A stretch of DNA of 64,000 bases from Rothia sp035916755 (GTDB lineage Bacteria; Actinomycetota; Actinomycetes; Actinomycetales; Micrococcaceae). The number at the start of each line of letters is the position of its first letter. The stretch's first letter is position 1. This document shows positions 24,531 through 32,927 of this stretch, one piece after another. Below the pieces are notes generated by a model. That model was not told where the DNA came from and ran no database searches. It saw only the letters and a program-made list of their open reading frames with translations. The stretch covers positions 1-64,000 of the forward strand of contig NZ_JAYWIX010000004.1 of the NCBI RefSeq assembly GCF_035916755.1. The letters are read 5' to 3'. The translations under genes and the position numbers were made by a program.

Positions 24531-24542
24531 AGTCGGTAACTC

Positions 24543-24812
24543 CTAGAGGGTGTGCATGGCCTGGAAGATGGCGTCAGACTGAATACGAATCTGCACGCGC
24601 TGCTCTTCTTCCACCGGCTTCATAGCCTCTTGCAGGTCGGTAATCGACTGGGCAGAATCGTCGAAGCTACCCTGCAAGATCATGGTGAAGTAGCCCTGCA
24701 TGAGGGTCTGGGAGACGTTTTCGATATTGACCTTGCGCTCAGCCAGCTTGGTGGTGACGCCAGCGATGATGCCTTCGTGGTCAAGGCCGGTGACGGTCAG
24801 AATAATTTTCAC
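24543..24812 (-). CDS. ACT-domain protein (UPF0237)
   Basis: At 89 residues the protein is a single ACT domain: KIILTVTGLDHEGIIAGVT at the N-terminus, then VNIENVSQTLMQGYFTM. ACT domains bind amino acids or related small ligands and dimerise. It precedes the PFL-family gene by 12 bp, in the usual two-gene arrangement, and is probably cytoplasmic and regulatory. GcvR-like proteins are larger with two ACT domains, so that is less likely. Confidence 0.9.
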   Translation of the reverse strand: MKIILTVTGLDHEGIIAGVTTKLAERKVNIENVSQTLMQGYFTMILQGSFDDSAQSITDLQEAMKPVEEEQRVQIRIQSDAIFQAMHTL

Positions 24813-24835
24813 GGAGTTTCCTTGTGGGACTTGTA

Positions 24836-24875
24836 GCCCCGCTCCCCCAGAGTGTGGAGCGGGGCGGGCTTTTTC
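24836..24875 (+). terminator. Hairpin between manA and the ACT gene
   Basis: A 10-bp stem, GCCCCGCTCC (24836-24845) with GGAGCGGGGC (24856-24865), is followed by GGGCTTTTT on the plus strand. It lies upstream of the ACT gene and downstream of manA, so on the minus strand it would separate the two units. Confidence 0.55.
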
Positions 24876-24957
24876 GTCCCTTCTACTTTACCCAGTTCTC
24901 ACCGCGCACGTGGCCTAGACAACAAAGAAAAAGCCGCGCGGTGGCGTCCGTCCACCC

Positions 24958-26157
24958 TTAGCGCTGGGCTGCGATGTAGAGTTCGCCGGCGCCGGTGACG
25001 GTCACTTCGGTGGGTTCGCCCACGTACATGACCGACTGGGTGCCGGTCAGGGTGAAGGTCTTGACCTCATCGCTGACCACAACGGTGCCGCCCGCACACA
25101 GGGCAGTAGCTACACCGGCTAGGGGCAGAGTGATGGTTTCGCCCTCTTCGACGACCAGGTGGGTGACAGAGAGGCGTTCGTCCCACATGGAGTACTCGGC
25201 GGCCTTCTCGCTGGTGGGGGTAGGACGCTGGATGACAGGTGCGCCCTGGCCCTCGCCTAGGATCTTGATAAGCTCTTCCTCATCGATGTGCTTGGGGGTA
25301 AGACCGGCGCGCATGACGTTGTCTGAGGGGTTCATCAGCTCAATAGCGGTACCCGAGACGTAGGCGTGCACCTGACCATCGGGGGTGTAGGCAGAGTCGC
25401 CGGGGGCAAGGTAGACCAGGTTCATCACCAGGGCGACCAGCAGGCCACGGTCGCCGGGGTACTTACTGTCAATCAGGGTTACCAGCTCGGCAACACCGGC
25501 GGCGGTTGACTCGCTACCGGGAACTTCACCGTTCTTGGCTACCCAGGCGCGCGCGGACGCAACGGTCTGCTCGACAGCTGCCGCGGCGGCGTCCTGTGGC
25601 ATGCGGATAATAACGGTGAGTAGCTCCTTGGCAGTCTTAGCCGAGCCCAGGGCCCCAGTGAGCCAGGGCAGGGAGAAGTGCTCGGCAATAGCGCGCAGCT
25701 CTGAAAACTCGCGCACGCCGGTCAGGATGCGCATGGGCGACAGAGCGATGACGGTTTCGGGCTTAGAGAATCGGTCCTTGTAGTTACGGGCCGGGTCATC
25801 GAGGGCAATACCACGGGCGTTTTCGTCGTCAAAACCGGCCTGGGCCTGCTCGTCGGTGGGGTGCACCTGAATCGACAGGGGAGATTCAATCGCCAGAATC
25901 TTAAAGAGGAAGGGGAAGGTGTCGCTGGTGCGCTGCGGGTTGAGGAAGCGGGCAGGCTGCTCACCCACCAGGGCATCGAGCGGGAAGGCGCCGCCGTCCA
26001 CGTGAGCCACGGAGGGAGCGGACGCGTGCGCGCCCACCCACAGCTCAGCCTCCGGCTGTTCGGTGGGGGCGGGCACACCGCGCATGCGGGCCAGCGTCTC
26101 ATAGGAGCCCCAGGCGTAGTTCTGAATCGAATTATCTAAAGAAAAAAGTTCACCCAT
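24958..26157 (-). CDS. manA: Mannose-6-phosphate isomerase, class I
   Basis: This zinc enzyme converts fructose 6-phosphate to mannose 6-phosphate. The N-terminal NSIQNYAWGSYE, the metal site QVHPTDEQA (near residue 98) and the C-terminal cupin with HAYVSGTAIELMNPSDNVMRAGLTPKH are characteristic. The start is set at ATG 26157 (GELFSLDNSIQ follows); ATGs 6-12 bp upstream are possible. It is divergent from the phosphomannomutase gene. The shared 138-bp region holds two palindromes, so the two steps to mannose 1-phosphate may be co-regulated. Confidence 0.93.
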   Translation of the reverse strand: MGELFSLDNSIQNYAWGSYETLARMRGVPAPTEQPEAELWVGAHASAPSVAHVDGGAFPLDALVGEQPARFLNPQRTSDTFPFLFKILAIESPLSIQVHPTDEQAQAGFDDENARGIALDDPARNYKDRFSKPETVIALSPMRILTGVREFSELRAIAEHFSLPWLTGALGSAKTAKELLTVIIRMPQDAAAAAVEQTVASARAWVAKNGEVPGSESTAAGVAELVTLIDSKYPGDRGLLVALVMNLVYLAPGDSAYTPDGQVHAYVSGTAIELMNPSDNVMRAGLTPKHIDEEELIKILGEGQGAPVIQRPTPTSEKAAEYSMWDERLSVTHLVVEEGETITLPLAGVATALCAGGTVVVSDEVKTFTLTGTQSVMYVGEPTEVTVTGAGELYIAAQR

Positions 26158-26219
26158 AGGCACCATCAAACCATGCTCCAGCCCCGCCTCGGGCCAGTTT
26201 ATAGCCCAGAAAGCTGGTG

Positions 26220-26269
26220 TTTATGGCCATAAATCACACCAGGAATCTGCCTGGAGACTGTTTAAACAG
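26220..26269. promoter_or_regulatory. Two palindromes between manA and phosphomannomutase
   Basis: TTTATGGCCATAAA (26220-26233), with outer CTGGTG and CACCAG arms, and CTGTTTAAACAG (26258-26269) are perfect palindromes in the divergent promoter region. They are candidate operators. No regulator is encoded next to them. Confidence 0.45.
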
Positions 26270-26295
26270 GTCACAGGGCAACTAGACTTACTCTT

Positions 26296-27699
26296 GTGAA
26301 TACTATTGATTTAACCGCATCTTTTAAGGCTTACGATGTTCGCGGCATCGTGGGCGAAACCATCACCGCTGAGACCGTTCGCGCAACCGGCGCAGCTTTC
26401 GTAGACGTTCTCGGTCTGGCAGGTCAGGACGTCCTGGTCGGCGCTGACATGCGCCCCTCAGGCCCCGAGTTCATGGCCGCTTTCACTGAGGGCGCCACCG
26501 CCCGCGGCGCCAATGTTATCAACATCGGCCTGATTTCTACCGACGAGCTCTACTTCGCCTGTGGCGTTGAGAACGCTGCCGGTGTCACCTTCACTGCCTC
26601 CCACAACCCTGCCGAGTACAACGGCATGAAGATGTCTAAGGCGGGCGCTGTTCCCCTCTCATCAGAGTCCGGTCTCTTCGATATTCGTGACCTAGCCCAG
26701 AAGTACCTGAACGAGGGTGAAATTCCCGCCGTTGAGACTCCCGGTTCTGCTTCTGAGAAGGACGTTCTCAAGGCCTACGCCGAGTACCTGCGTAACCTGG
26801 TAGACCTCTCAGACATCCGTCCCCTCAAGGTTGTTGTGGACGCCGGTAACGGCATGGGTGGTCTGACCACTCCCGCAGTTCTGGGCGACGCTATTCTGCC
26901 CGGCCTGCCCCTGGAAATCGTGCCCCTCTACTTCGAGCTGGATGGCACCTTCCCCAACCACCCTGCCAACCCTCTGGAGCCTGCCAACCTGGTAGACCTG
27001 CAGAAGGCTGTTGTTGAGCACGGTGCAGATATCGGCCTGGCTTTCGATGGCGATGCCGACCGCTGCTTCGTTATCGATGAGAAGGGCGAGCCCGTCACTC
27101 CGTCCGCTATCACCGCCCTGGTAGCTGAGCGCGAGATTGCCCGCGCCAAGGCTGAAGGCAACGACGAGCCCGTGATTATCTACAACCTGATTACCTCCAA
27201 GGCTGTGCCTGAGCTGGTTGAGAAGCTGGACGGCCGCGCTATCAAGACCCGCGTGGGTCACTCCTTCATCAAGGCTGTTATGGCTGAAGAATCTGGCGTT
27301 TTCGGTGGCGAGCACTCCGCTCACTACTACTTCAAGGACTTCTTCAACGCCGACACCGGCATGCTGGCTGCCATGCACGTTCTGGCCGCCCTGGGTGAGG
27401 GCGAGCAACCTCTCTCCGAGCTGGGCGCTGCCTACTCCCCCTACGTTCCCTCCGGCGAAATCAACTCTGAGCTGGACGACAAGGCCGGTGCTATCGCCCG
27501 CGTTGCAGAGTACTTCGGCGACACTGTTGAGGTATCCGACATGGACGGCACAACCTTCGAGCACAAGACTGAGGGCTGGTGGGCTAACCTGCGCCCCTCC
27601 AACACCGAGCCCTTCCTGCGCCTGAACCTTGAGGCCCCCGACCAGGCCACCATGGAGCGCGTGCGCGACCAGATTCTTAAAATCATCAACGAAAAGTGA
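26296..27699 (+). CDS. manB: Phosphomannomutase/phosphoglucomutase
   Basis: This 467-residue alpha-D-phosphohexomutase converts mannose 6-phosphate to mannose 1-phosphate for GDP-mannose and cell-wall mannan or lipomannan. The phosphoserine is S102 in TASHNPAEYNG, the metal loop DGDADRC lies at about 251-257, and GEHSAHYYF near 337 is the sugar-binding loop. The C-terminal RPSNTEPFLRLN binds phosphate. The GTG start at 26296 is the only good one. It lies divergent from manA, the previous step of the same route. Confidence 0.93.
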   Translation: MNTIDLTASFKAYDVRGIVGETITAETVRATGAAFVDVLGLAGQDVLVGADMRPSGPEFMAAFTEGATARGANVINIGLISTDELYFACGVENAAGVTFTASHNPAEYNGMKMSKAGAVPLSSESGLFDIRDLAQKYLNEGEIPAVETPGSASEKDVLKAYAEYLRNLVDLSDIRPLKVVVDAGNGMGGLTTPAVLGDAILPGLPLEIVPLYFELDGTFPNHPANPLEPANLVDLQKAVVEHGADIGLAFDGDADRCFVIDEKGEPVTPSAITALVAEREIARAKAEGNDEPVIIYNLITSKAVPELVEKLDGRAIKTRVGHSFIKAVMAEESGVFGGEHSAHYYFKDFFNADTGMLAAMHVLAALGEGEQPLSELGAAYSPYVPSGEINSELDDKAGAIARVAEYFGDTVEVSDMDGTTFEHKTEGWWANLRPSNTEPFLRLNLEAPDQATMERVRDQILKIINEK

Positions 27700-27785
27700 T
27701 TAATCTCTAGAACTAGAGATAAAGGTTTTCTGATACACTCGAATTATTTCCATCACTCTTCACTCGGCATCTTTAGAAGGAAACT

Positions 27786-28385
27786 ATGGCTACCACTAAC
27801 TCCAACCGTCGCACCCTTATCAAGGGAGCTGCCTGGGCCGCACCAGCTGTTCTTGCGACCTCTACAATTCCCTCCTATGCGGCATCTACTCAACCTCCCC
27901 GCCTCAACCCTGGTGCTTTTATAAGCTACAACGCCCACTGGGAGAGTGCTGGCTCCAGGATCGATAACACTCGAACCTACAAAATCTACACCTACAGTGG
28001 AGGGCGTAGCGTAGCAACCCCCGGTGGTAGCTCCATGTGCCTCCTCGATACCCGCCAAGGGCAGACTGTCACCAATTATACGGCCACCTTCTACTTGGCT
28101 CTTTCAAACCTGGTATTCTCAGCTGGCCCATATGGTTCCAATGGTTGGACTCCGCTAACTCGTGATACCAGTAAGGCAAACAGGACGATAGGGGGAATAA
28201 CCTACTACGCCTACACCACTGTCTACAGTGGGCCCGTTACCGCGACCGCAGGTTCTACTTGCCTACCGTCTTTCAGCTTCATAAGCGGCACGGGCATGCG
28301 GACAAGCGACAGGTTCTATGTTGATAACTCTGTGCAGGTTGACGGGCAGCTCATCGAAGGCAGCTACGGGCCTATCAGCATTTAG
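27786..28385 (+). CDS. Tat-exported protein of unknown function
   Basis: This 199-residue protein starts with a twin-arginine signal: NRRTLIKGAAWAAPAVL, with likely cleavage after PSYA at residue 34. The mature part is rich in Tyr, Thr, Ser and Gly, with two cysteines (SSMCLLD and STCLPSF), and looks like an all-beta surface domain. An AGAAGGAAACT site precedes the ATG. It stands alone, followed by a strong terminator. Similar short Tat proteins of the 'RRxLVKGAAWxAP' type are common in actinobacteria, but no function is known to me. Confidence 0.75.
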   Translation: MATTNSNRRTLIKGAAWAAPAVLATSTIPSYAASTQPPRLNPGAFISYNAHWESAGSRIDNTRTYKIYTYSGGRSVATPGGSSMCLLDTRQGQTVTNYTATFYLALSNLVFSAGPYGSNGWTPLTRDTSKANRTIGGITYYAYTTVYSGPVTATAGSTCLPSFSFISGTGMRTSDRFYVDNSVQVDGQLIEGSYGPISI

Positions 28386-28443
28386 TGACGGGATCTATCA
28401 GCATTACCGTCTGCTAGCCTCTCTCAAAGCCTCATGCTGTCAC

Positions 28444-28488
28444 AAGCCGCCCTGGGATTCTACGCATGGTAGAATCCCAGGGCGGCTT
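28444..28488. terminator. Strong bidirectional hairpin
   Basis: A perfect 20-bp stem runs 28444-28463 and 28469-28488 with a five-base loop. The outer AAGCCGCCC/GGGCGGCTT ends give short U-runs. It lies between the convergent Tat-protein gene and hmp. Confidence 0.85.
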
Positions 28489-28517
28489 TGAGCTATAAGA
28501 AAGTACTACTACTGTTT

Positions 28518-29702
28518 CTAGGCGCGGGCCTGGTCGTGTAGCATCCACTGGTCGGGACCGAAAATCTCGTACTGGATGTTGGTGCCGGGCAGGCCAGCCT
28601 CAATCAGTTGATCACGCACACCCTGCATGAAGGGCAGGGGGCCGCACAGGTAGGCAGAGGCGTTAGCGGGCACGTTCAGCTCAGCCACGTTGACGCGGCC
28701 CTCGAAGTTGCCCTCGCCGTCCGCCTCGATAAAGGAGACCAGGCGGCCGTTTTCGAGCATCTCAACGTAGGCGGTCATCTCATCGCGCAGGGGCCAGGTG
28801 GTGAATGAGCGGTCAGCGTGCACCACGACAACCTCGCGCTTGGAGCCGGTTGCTGCCAGCTCCGAGAGGAAGGCAATCATGGGGGTGACGCCGATACCGG
28901 CTGAGAAGAGGTAGAGGGGCTGGGAGTCGTCGTCGCCGAAGCCGCCCAGGGTGACGTCGCCGTAGGGGTTTGAGACCTCAACGATAGCGCCGACCTGTAG
29001 CTCGTGCAGGATAGGGGTCATTTCGCCGGCGGTGTCGAGCTTAATAGCGACGCGGCGCTGGTTCTTCTCGGCGGGTAGCAGGGTGAACTGGCGGGCCTGG
29101 CGCAGGCCGTCCTTAGCCTTGGTGACGATAGAAACGTACTGGCCGGCAATGGCGTCGGTCATGGCAACGGCGTTGGCGGGCTCGAAGATAAGGTCGAGCA
29201 CATTCTCGCCGGTTTCCTTGCGCTCAACCAGGCGGAAGGGGGCGAACATGACGTTGTTGGCCTGGGAGGCGTAGAGGCCCTTTTCGAGCTTGATGAGAGC
29301 GTCGGCCATGAGCCAGTAGACCTCGGTCCAGGCTTCTGCGATTTCGGGGGTCAGGATGTCGCCCAGGTTAGCAGCGATAGCCTCGAAGAGGTATTTGTAG
29401 ACGGTGGGGTATTCCTCTTCGCGCAGGCCCAGAGAGGCGTGCTTGTGGGCGACGCGGGAGAGTACCTCGTCGGGGTACTTGTCGGGGTTGGCCAGGATGT
29501 AGGAGGCAAAGACCGCGATGGAGCCGGCTAGGGCCTTAGGCTGGGTGCCTTCGAGCTGTGATGAGCGGGAGAACATGCCATCGAGCAGGTCGGGGCGAGC
29601 AGCGAACATGCGCTGGTAGAAGTCGGGGGTGATGTCGTTGATTCGCTCGGCGATCACGGGCAGGGTTGCCTCGATGACGGGGCGGGACTTGGCTGAGAGC
29701 AC
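28518..29702 (-). CDS. hmp: Flavohemoprotein, nitric oxide dioxygenase
   Basis: Hmp oxidises nitric oxide to nitrate using O2, FAD and NAD(P)H. The globin domain (1-135) has distal Y29 (DFYQRMF) and proximal H88 (VAHKHASLG). The FAD domain shows RQFTLLP near residue 203. The NAD domain has AGIGVTPMIAFL and ends YEIFGPDQWML. The GTG start is preceded by AAGGAGGA. The divergent-side NsrR box at 29746-29762 and the neighbouring nsrR gene indicate NO-responsive repression. Confidence 0.96.
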   Translation of the reverse strand: MLSAKSRPVIEATLPVIAERINDITPDFYQRMFAARPDLLDGMFSRSSQLEGTQPKALAGSIAVFASYILANPDKYPDEVLSRVAHKHASLGLREEEYPTVYKYLFEAIAANLGDILTPEIAEAWTEVYWLMADALIKLEKGLYASQANNVMFAPFRLVERKETGENVLDLIFEPANAVAMTDAIAGQYVSIVTKAKDGLRQARQFTLLPAEKNQRRVAIKLDTAGEMTPILHELQVGAIVEVSNPYGDVTLGGFGDDDSQPLYLFSAGIGVTPMIAFLSELAATGSKREVVVVHADRSFTTWPLRDEMTAYVEMLENGRLVSFIEADGEGNFEGRVNVAELNVPANASAYLCGPLPFMQGVRDQLIEAGLPGTNIQYEIFGPDQWMLHDQARA

Positions 29703-29745
29703 GGCTCCTCCTTGGTGACAGAGTGTTGTTAAACCACCATCAATT

Positions 29746-29762
29746 TAGCATACTGAATGCTA
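29746..29762. promoter_or_regulatory. Probable NsrR operator at the hmp promoter
   Basis: TAGCAT and ATGCTA are perfect arms with a five-base ACTGA spacer, flanked by A/T. It lies 44 bp upstream of the hmp start. Symmetry and place fit an Rrf2/NsrR dimer site; the exact consensus in this genus is not known to me. Confidence 0.6.
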
Positions 29763-29771
29763 GTTTTGGGA

Positions 29772-29809
29772 GAAAAAAGAACCGCTCCGTACATCGCGCA
29801 CGGGAGCGG
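29772..29809 (-). terminator. nsrR terminator
   Basis: CCGCTCC (29782-29788) pairs with GGAGCGG (29803-29809). On the minus strand the stem is followed by TTCTTTTTTCT. It lies 13 bp after the nsrR stop. Confidence 0.8.
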
Positions 29810-29821
29810 CACTGTTATGGC

Positions 29822-30304
29822 TTATGAGGCAAAGGATGCCTGGGGCAGCTTTTTTGTCTGGGCCAGGGGGCCAAGACCCAGTTCTAAGAAAACCGGGCCC
29901 ATCTGCTGCTCGTTGGGCAGCTCAGAAATAACGACCGGGTCGAGCATTTTGAAGAATTCTTCGCGGGCGTTCGCCAGAATTTTTTTCAGGGAACAGGAAT
30001 GGCGCATGGGGCATTCGTTCGCTCCGCCCTCGCACTCCACCATGGGAATATCGCCTTCAGAGGCACGAAGCACCTGCCCTACCGTGGCGCGGGCGCCGGC
30101 CTCTGACAGGCGTACCCCGCCGGTGCGTCCGCGGGTGGACTCCACCAGGCCTATGTTGGCCAAAAAGGCCACTGACTTCGCCACATGGTTGTAAGGAGTA
30201 CCCACACCTTCAGCGATCTTCTGGGTAGATATCTGCTCACCGTGAAGACCCGATAGCAGCATCAGGACGCGCAGCGACACGTCAGAAAATGCGGTAAGAC
30301 GCAC
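29822..30304 (-). CDS. nsrR: Rrf2-family regulator NsrR
   Basis: This 160-residue NO-sensing repressor has an N-terminal winged helix (about 1-75) with HGEQISTQKIAEGVGTPYNHVAKSV as its recognition region. Its iron-sulfur ligands are C91, C98 and C104 (CEGGANECPMRHSC), the NsrR spacing. Nitrosylation of the cluster would release DNA and induce hmp next door. An inverted repeat upstream at 30365-30386 may be its own operator. Confidence 0.92.
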   Translation of the reverse strand: MRLTAFSDVSLRVLMLLSGLHGEQISTQKIAEGVGTPYNHVAKSVAFLANIGLVESTRGRTGGVRLSEAGARATVGQVLRASEGDIPMVECEGGANECPMRHSCSLKKILANAREEFFKMLDPVVISELPNEQQMGPVFLELGLGPLAQTKKLPQASFAS

Positions 30305-30364
30305 GGGCCAACTCCTTGAATCGTATGGGCGAGGGCGAAGCTTTCTCTCTCACGGTACAGCCAA

Positions 30365-30386
30365 AAAGGTTCACGGTTCAACCTTT
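30365..30386. promoter_or_regulatory. Inverted repeat upstream of nsrR
   Basis: AAAGGTT (30365-30371) and AACCTTT (30380-30386) are perfect arms 60 bp before the nsrR start. The spacer also repeats GTTCA. It is a candidate autoregulatory site or part of the promoter. Confidence 0.4.
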
Positions 30387-30661
30387 GTTCATCTGAAGGT
30401 CTTAATTTTCCCCCGCCTTTACACCGTTGACAAGCACAGTGCCCTTATCTGCAAGGAGTTTCACACGGCACACCTGCCCGCTCACCTGTAGCAGTTAGGG
30501 GTCGGGTGAGAGTAGTATTGATACTGTAAACACTCGCGGGCGCACACACCCAGTCATCACACACTAGCTGAAGACAAGGGTCACGCTGACCGCACCCACC
30601 GTCTCTTCACCGGCCACTCCCCCGTAGCGTGCCGGTGCAGAACTAGACATAAGGAACTATC
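30387..30661. other. Non-coding upstream region of the roadblock-like gene
   Basis: No gene is seen in this stretch. A 12-bp palindrome AGTATTGATACT lies at 30514-30525 and overlaps a TACTGT box that could serve as -10. AAGGAACT at 30652-30659 is the ribosome binding site for the TTG start at 30662. Confidence 0.45.
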
Positions 30662-31030
30662 TTGTCACAGCTTGATACCTCCATCCAGGAACTCCTGTCC
30701 ATTGAAGGCGCAACCGGTGCAGCTCTCGTTGACATCTCCTCCGGCATGGCTCTGGCCTCCGGCGGTTCACCCGGCTTCGACCTGACCGTTGCTGCAGCTG
30801 GTAACTCCAACGTAGTACGTGCCAAGCTCAAGACCATGAACGATCTGGGTCTGAACGGCAACATCGAAGACATCATGATTACCCTGTCTTCCCAGTACCA
30901 CCTGATCAACGTTCTGAACGCTTCAGAGACCTCAGGCCTCTTCGTTTACCTGGTGCTGGACCGCAACACCGCTAACCTGGCTCTAGCTCGTCACAAGCTG
31001 AACGCCATCTCAGGCCGCATCTCCCTGTAA
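30662..31030 (+). CDS. Roadblock/LC7-like domain protein
   Basis: This 122-residue protein reads as one roadblock/LC7 domain: LSIEGATGAALVDISSGMALA at the start, a central IEDIMITLSSQYHLINVL, and LFVYLVLDRNTANLALARH near the end. Such proteins dimerise and in bacteria often regulate small GTPases (MglB-type), but no partner GTPase is nearby. It is cytoplasmic and stands alone between its own promoter region and a strong terminator. The start is TTG at 30662. Homology is judged by pattern only. Confidence 0.7.
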   Translation: MSQLDTSIQELLSIEGATGAALVDISSGMALASGGSPGFDLTVAAAGNSNVVRAKLKTMNDLGLNGNIEDIMITLSSQYHLINVLNASETSGLFVYLVLDRNTANLALARHKLNAISGRISL

Positions 31031-31067
31031 GTCACAGGTAGAGGCAGTTTCTCAAGCCTCATAGCTC

Positions 31068-31100
31068 AAGAACCCCGGCAGGTAACCTGCCGGGGTTCTT
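31068..31100 (+). terminator. Terminator after the roadblock-like gene
   Basis: A perfect 15-bp stem, AAGAACCCCGGCAGG and CCTGCCGGGGTTCTT with a TAA loop, followed by TGTAG. It lies between convergent genes and can act on both strands. Confidence 0.85.
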
Positions 31101-31126
31101 TGTAGCGTTAGGACGCCGGTGGGCGG

Positions 31127-32614
31127 CTAGACCAGGTCTTCGCCCAGGGCCTCACCCATGAGGGTGTCTTCGGTTGCGGCTTTGTTCTGCTGGATTGAGA
31201 CCAGCGCGCCCGAACGCATTACGGCGATGCGGTTGCACAGGCCAATGAGCTCAGACATGTCTGAACCGATCAGGATGATAGAGGTACCCTTCTCGGTCAG
31301 CTCGGTCAGCATCTTGTAAATCTCGCTCTTGGCGCTCACGTCGATGCCGCGGGTGGGGTGGTTGAGAATCAAAATCTCGCAGTCGGTGGTCATCCAGCGG
31401 GCCAGGGCGACCTTCTGCTGGTCACCGCCCGAGAGCTTGCCAACTTCGCCCTGAATGTTGGTGGTCTTGATACGCAGCTTCTGGATCTGCTCAGCTACCT
31501 CACGCAGGGCGGAAACCTCGTGCAGGAAGCCTTCGGGGCTTTCCTTGAGGCCGGCATTTTCCATCAGGGTCTTAGCGATGGAGCGTTCGTTAGCCAGACC
31601 CAGCTCGTCGTCATTATCTGACAGGTAGCCGATGCCGCAGGCCACAGAATCCTCGGGGGAGCTGATGGTGGCGTCCTCGCCGTTAATCTTGAGGGTGCCG
31701 AACTTGGCGGTCTCGTCCACACCAACCAGGGCAGCGGCAACCTCGTTGATACCTGAGCGACGCAGGCCGGTCAGGCCAAAGATTTCACCACGGTCTACCG
31801 AGAAGGTGACGTTGTTGAGAGAGCCCTTGGCGCTAGTCAGGTTCTCAATCACCAATTTGGTGTCCTCACCAGCAAACTCGTCGGGGCGTCCACCCATCTC
31901 GATTTCGCGGTTGAACATCTTAAAGGCGATTTCTTCTGCGGTCATCGTACCGGGGTTAATTTCGGTGTTGATGGTGCCCTCAGAGAGGATGACGGCGCGG
32001 TTGGCCAGGGAGCGAATCTCGTCGATGCGGTGGGTGATGTAGATAACCGCGCGGCCTTCGGCGGCCAGCTTACGGGTCACCTCGTGCAGCTGGTAAATCT
32101 CGTAGTCGTTGAAGGTTGCGGCGACTTCGTCCATGAGTACCAGGCGGGTGTTCTCGGCTTCCATGCGTACAACCTCAACCAGGGCCTGCTCGGCACGGAC
32201 CAGGTCGCCCATCTTGGCGCGGGGGTCTACCGCCAGGCCGATCTCTGAAATCAGTTCCTGGGCGCGGGCGACCAGGGCTTCTTCGTCGTCACCGGCGTGC
32301 TCGGTAGAGCGGAAGATAGCCTGGGCAACGGTGAGTTCGGGGTCCACCTTGAACTTCTGGCGGATTGAGCCGACACCGGCTTCAAGAGCTTCTTCGGGGG
32401 TGTGGGGGGCGTACTTTTCGCCGTCCAGCGTGATGGTGCCGCCACCGGGACGGTCCCAGCCGCCCAGAATCGACAGGAAGGTTGACTTTCCTGCGCCGTT
32501 TTCGCCGAGAAGACCTACAATCTCACCGGCAGCTACCTCTAGATTCACGCCCTTGAGGGCACGGAGGTGCTCGTGGTTCTTGGTGAGGTTCTTGACACTC
32601 AGCAGATTTCCCAC
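31127..32614 (-). CDS. Orphan sugar-type ABC ATPase with two ATPase domains
   Basis: This is an RbsA/MglA-type protein of about 495 residues with two ABC domains. Domain 1 has Walker A LGENGAGKST, but a poor signature (LVRAEQALVEVVRM) and an altered Walker B (VLMDEVAATFND). Domain 2 has a degenerate Walker A (GLTGLRRSGINE), a good signature LSGGDQQKVALARW, but ILNHPTRGIDV in place of the usual ILDEPTRGID, so both acidic Walker B residues are changed. No permease or binding-protein gene is next to it. The start is set at GTG 32614, which has a GGAAGG site; the longer frame to 32731 is unlikely. It may serve a remote transporter or act in regulation. Confidence 0.85.
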   Translation of the reverse strand: MGNLLSVKNLTKNHEHLRALKGVNLEVAAGEIVGLLGENGAGKSTFLSILGGWDRPGGGTITLDGEKYAPHTPEEALEAGVGSIRQKFKVDPELTVAQAIFRSTEHAGDDEEALVARAQELISEIGLAVDPRAKMGDLVRAEQALVEVVRMEAENTRLVLMDEVAATFNDYEIYQLHEVTRKLAAEGRAVIYITHRIDEIRSLANRAVILSEGTINTEINPGTMTAEEIAFKMFNREIEMGGRPDEFAGEDTKLVIENLTSAKGSLNNVTFSVDRGEIFGLTGLRRSGINEVAAALVGVDETAKFGTLKINGEDATISSPEDSVACGIGYLSDNDDELGLANERSIAKTLMENAGLKESPEGFLHEVSALREVAEQIQKLRIKTTNIQGEVGKLSGGDQQKVALARWMTTDCEILILNHPTRGIDVSAKSEIYKMLTELTEKGTSIILIGSDMSELIGLCNRIAVMRSGALVSIQQNKAATEDTLMGEALGEDLV

Positions 32615-32820
32615 TCTGTTCTTTCCTTCCAACATGCGAGTGATGCGCCCGGGACGCCGTGCAAAAAGCTCTGTGGTAGGCCGGTGGCTAGTCGATGAGC
32701 TTTGTGGGGGAAACACAGCAGGGCTACACAAAATTCAGCCGTTCTTAAGCATTCTACAGAATATTAAGTCGGCTTTACGTCCACTCTTTGGGGCCGTCCG
32801 CCTATCTGCCTACACGATAA

Positions 32821-32862
32821 GGAGGTGACCTGTACGAAAAGTTTTTCGCATAGGTCACCTCC
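32821..32862. terminator. Hairpin between pckG and the ABC ATPase gene
   Basis: GGAGGTGACCT (32821-32831) pairs with AGGTCACCTCC (32852-32862), with an inner ACGAAAA/TTTTTCG stem. It lies 66 bp after the pckG stop on the minus strand and lacks a tail U-run. Confidence 0.6.
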
Positions 32863-32927
32863 ATAACCGTGTCGCTATTTTACTTTCGGTTGCAAGGACG
32901 CCCGCCGCAGCCTGCGGGGCACGCTCC

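Noticed and set aside
26809..27564. 251-codon frame antisense to the phosphomannomutase gene
   Set aside because: It is a shadow created by strong codon bias in the real gene; no start signals.
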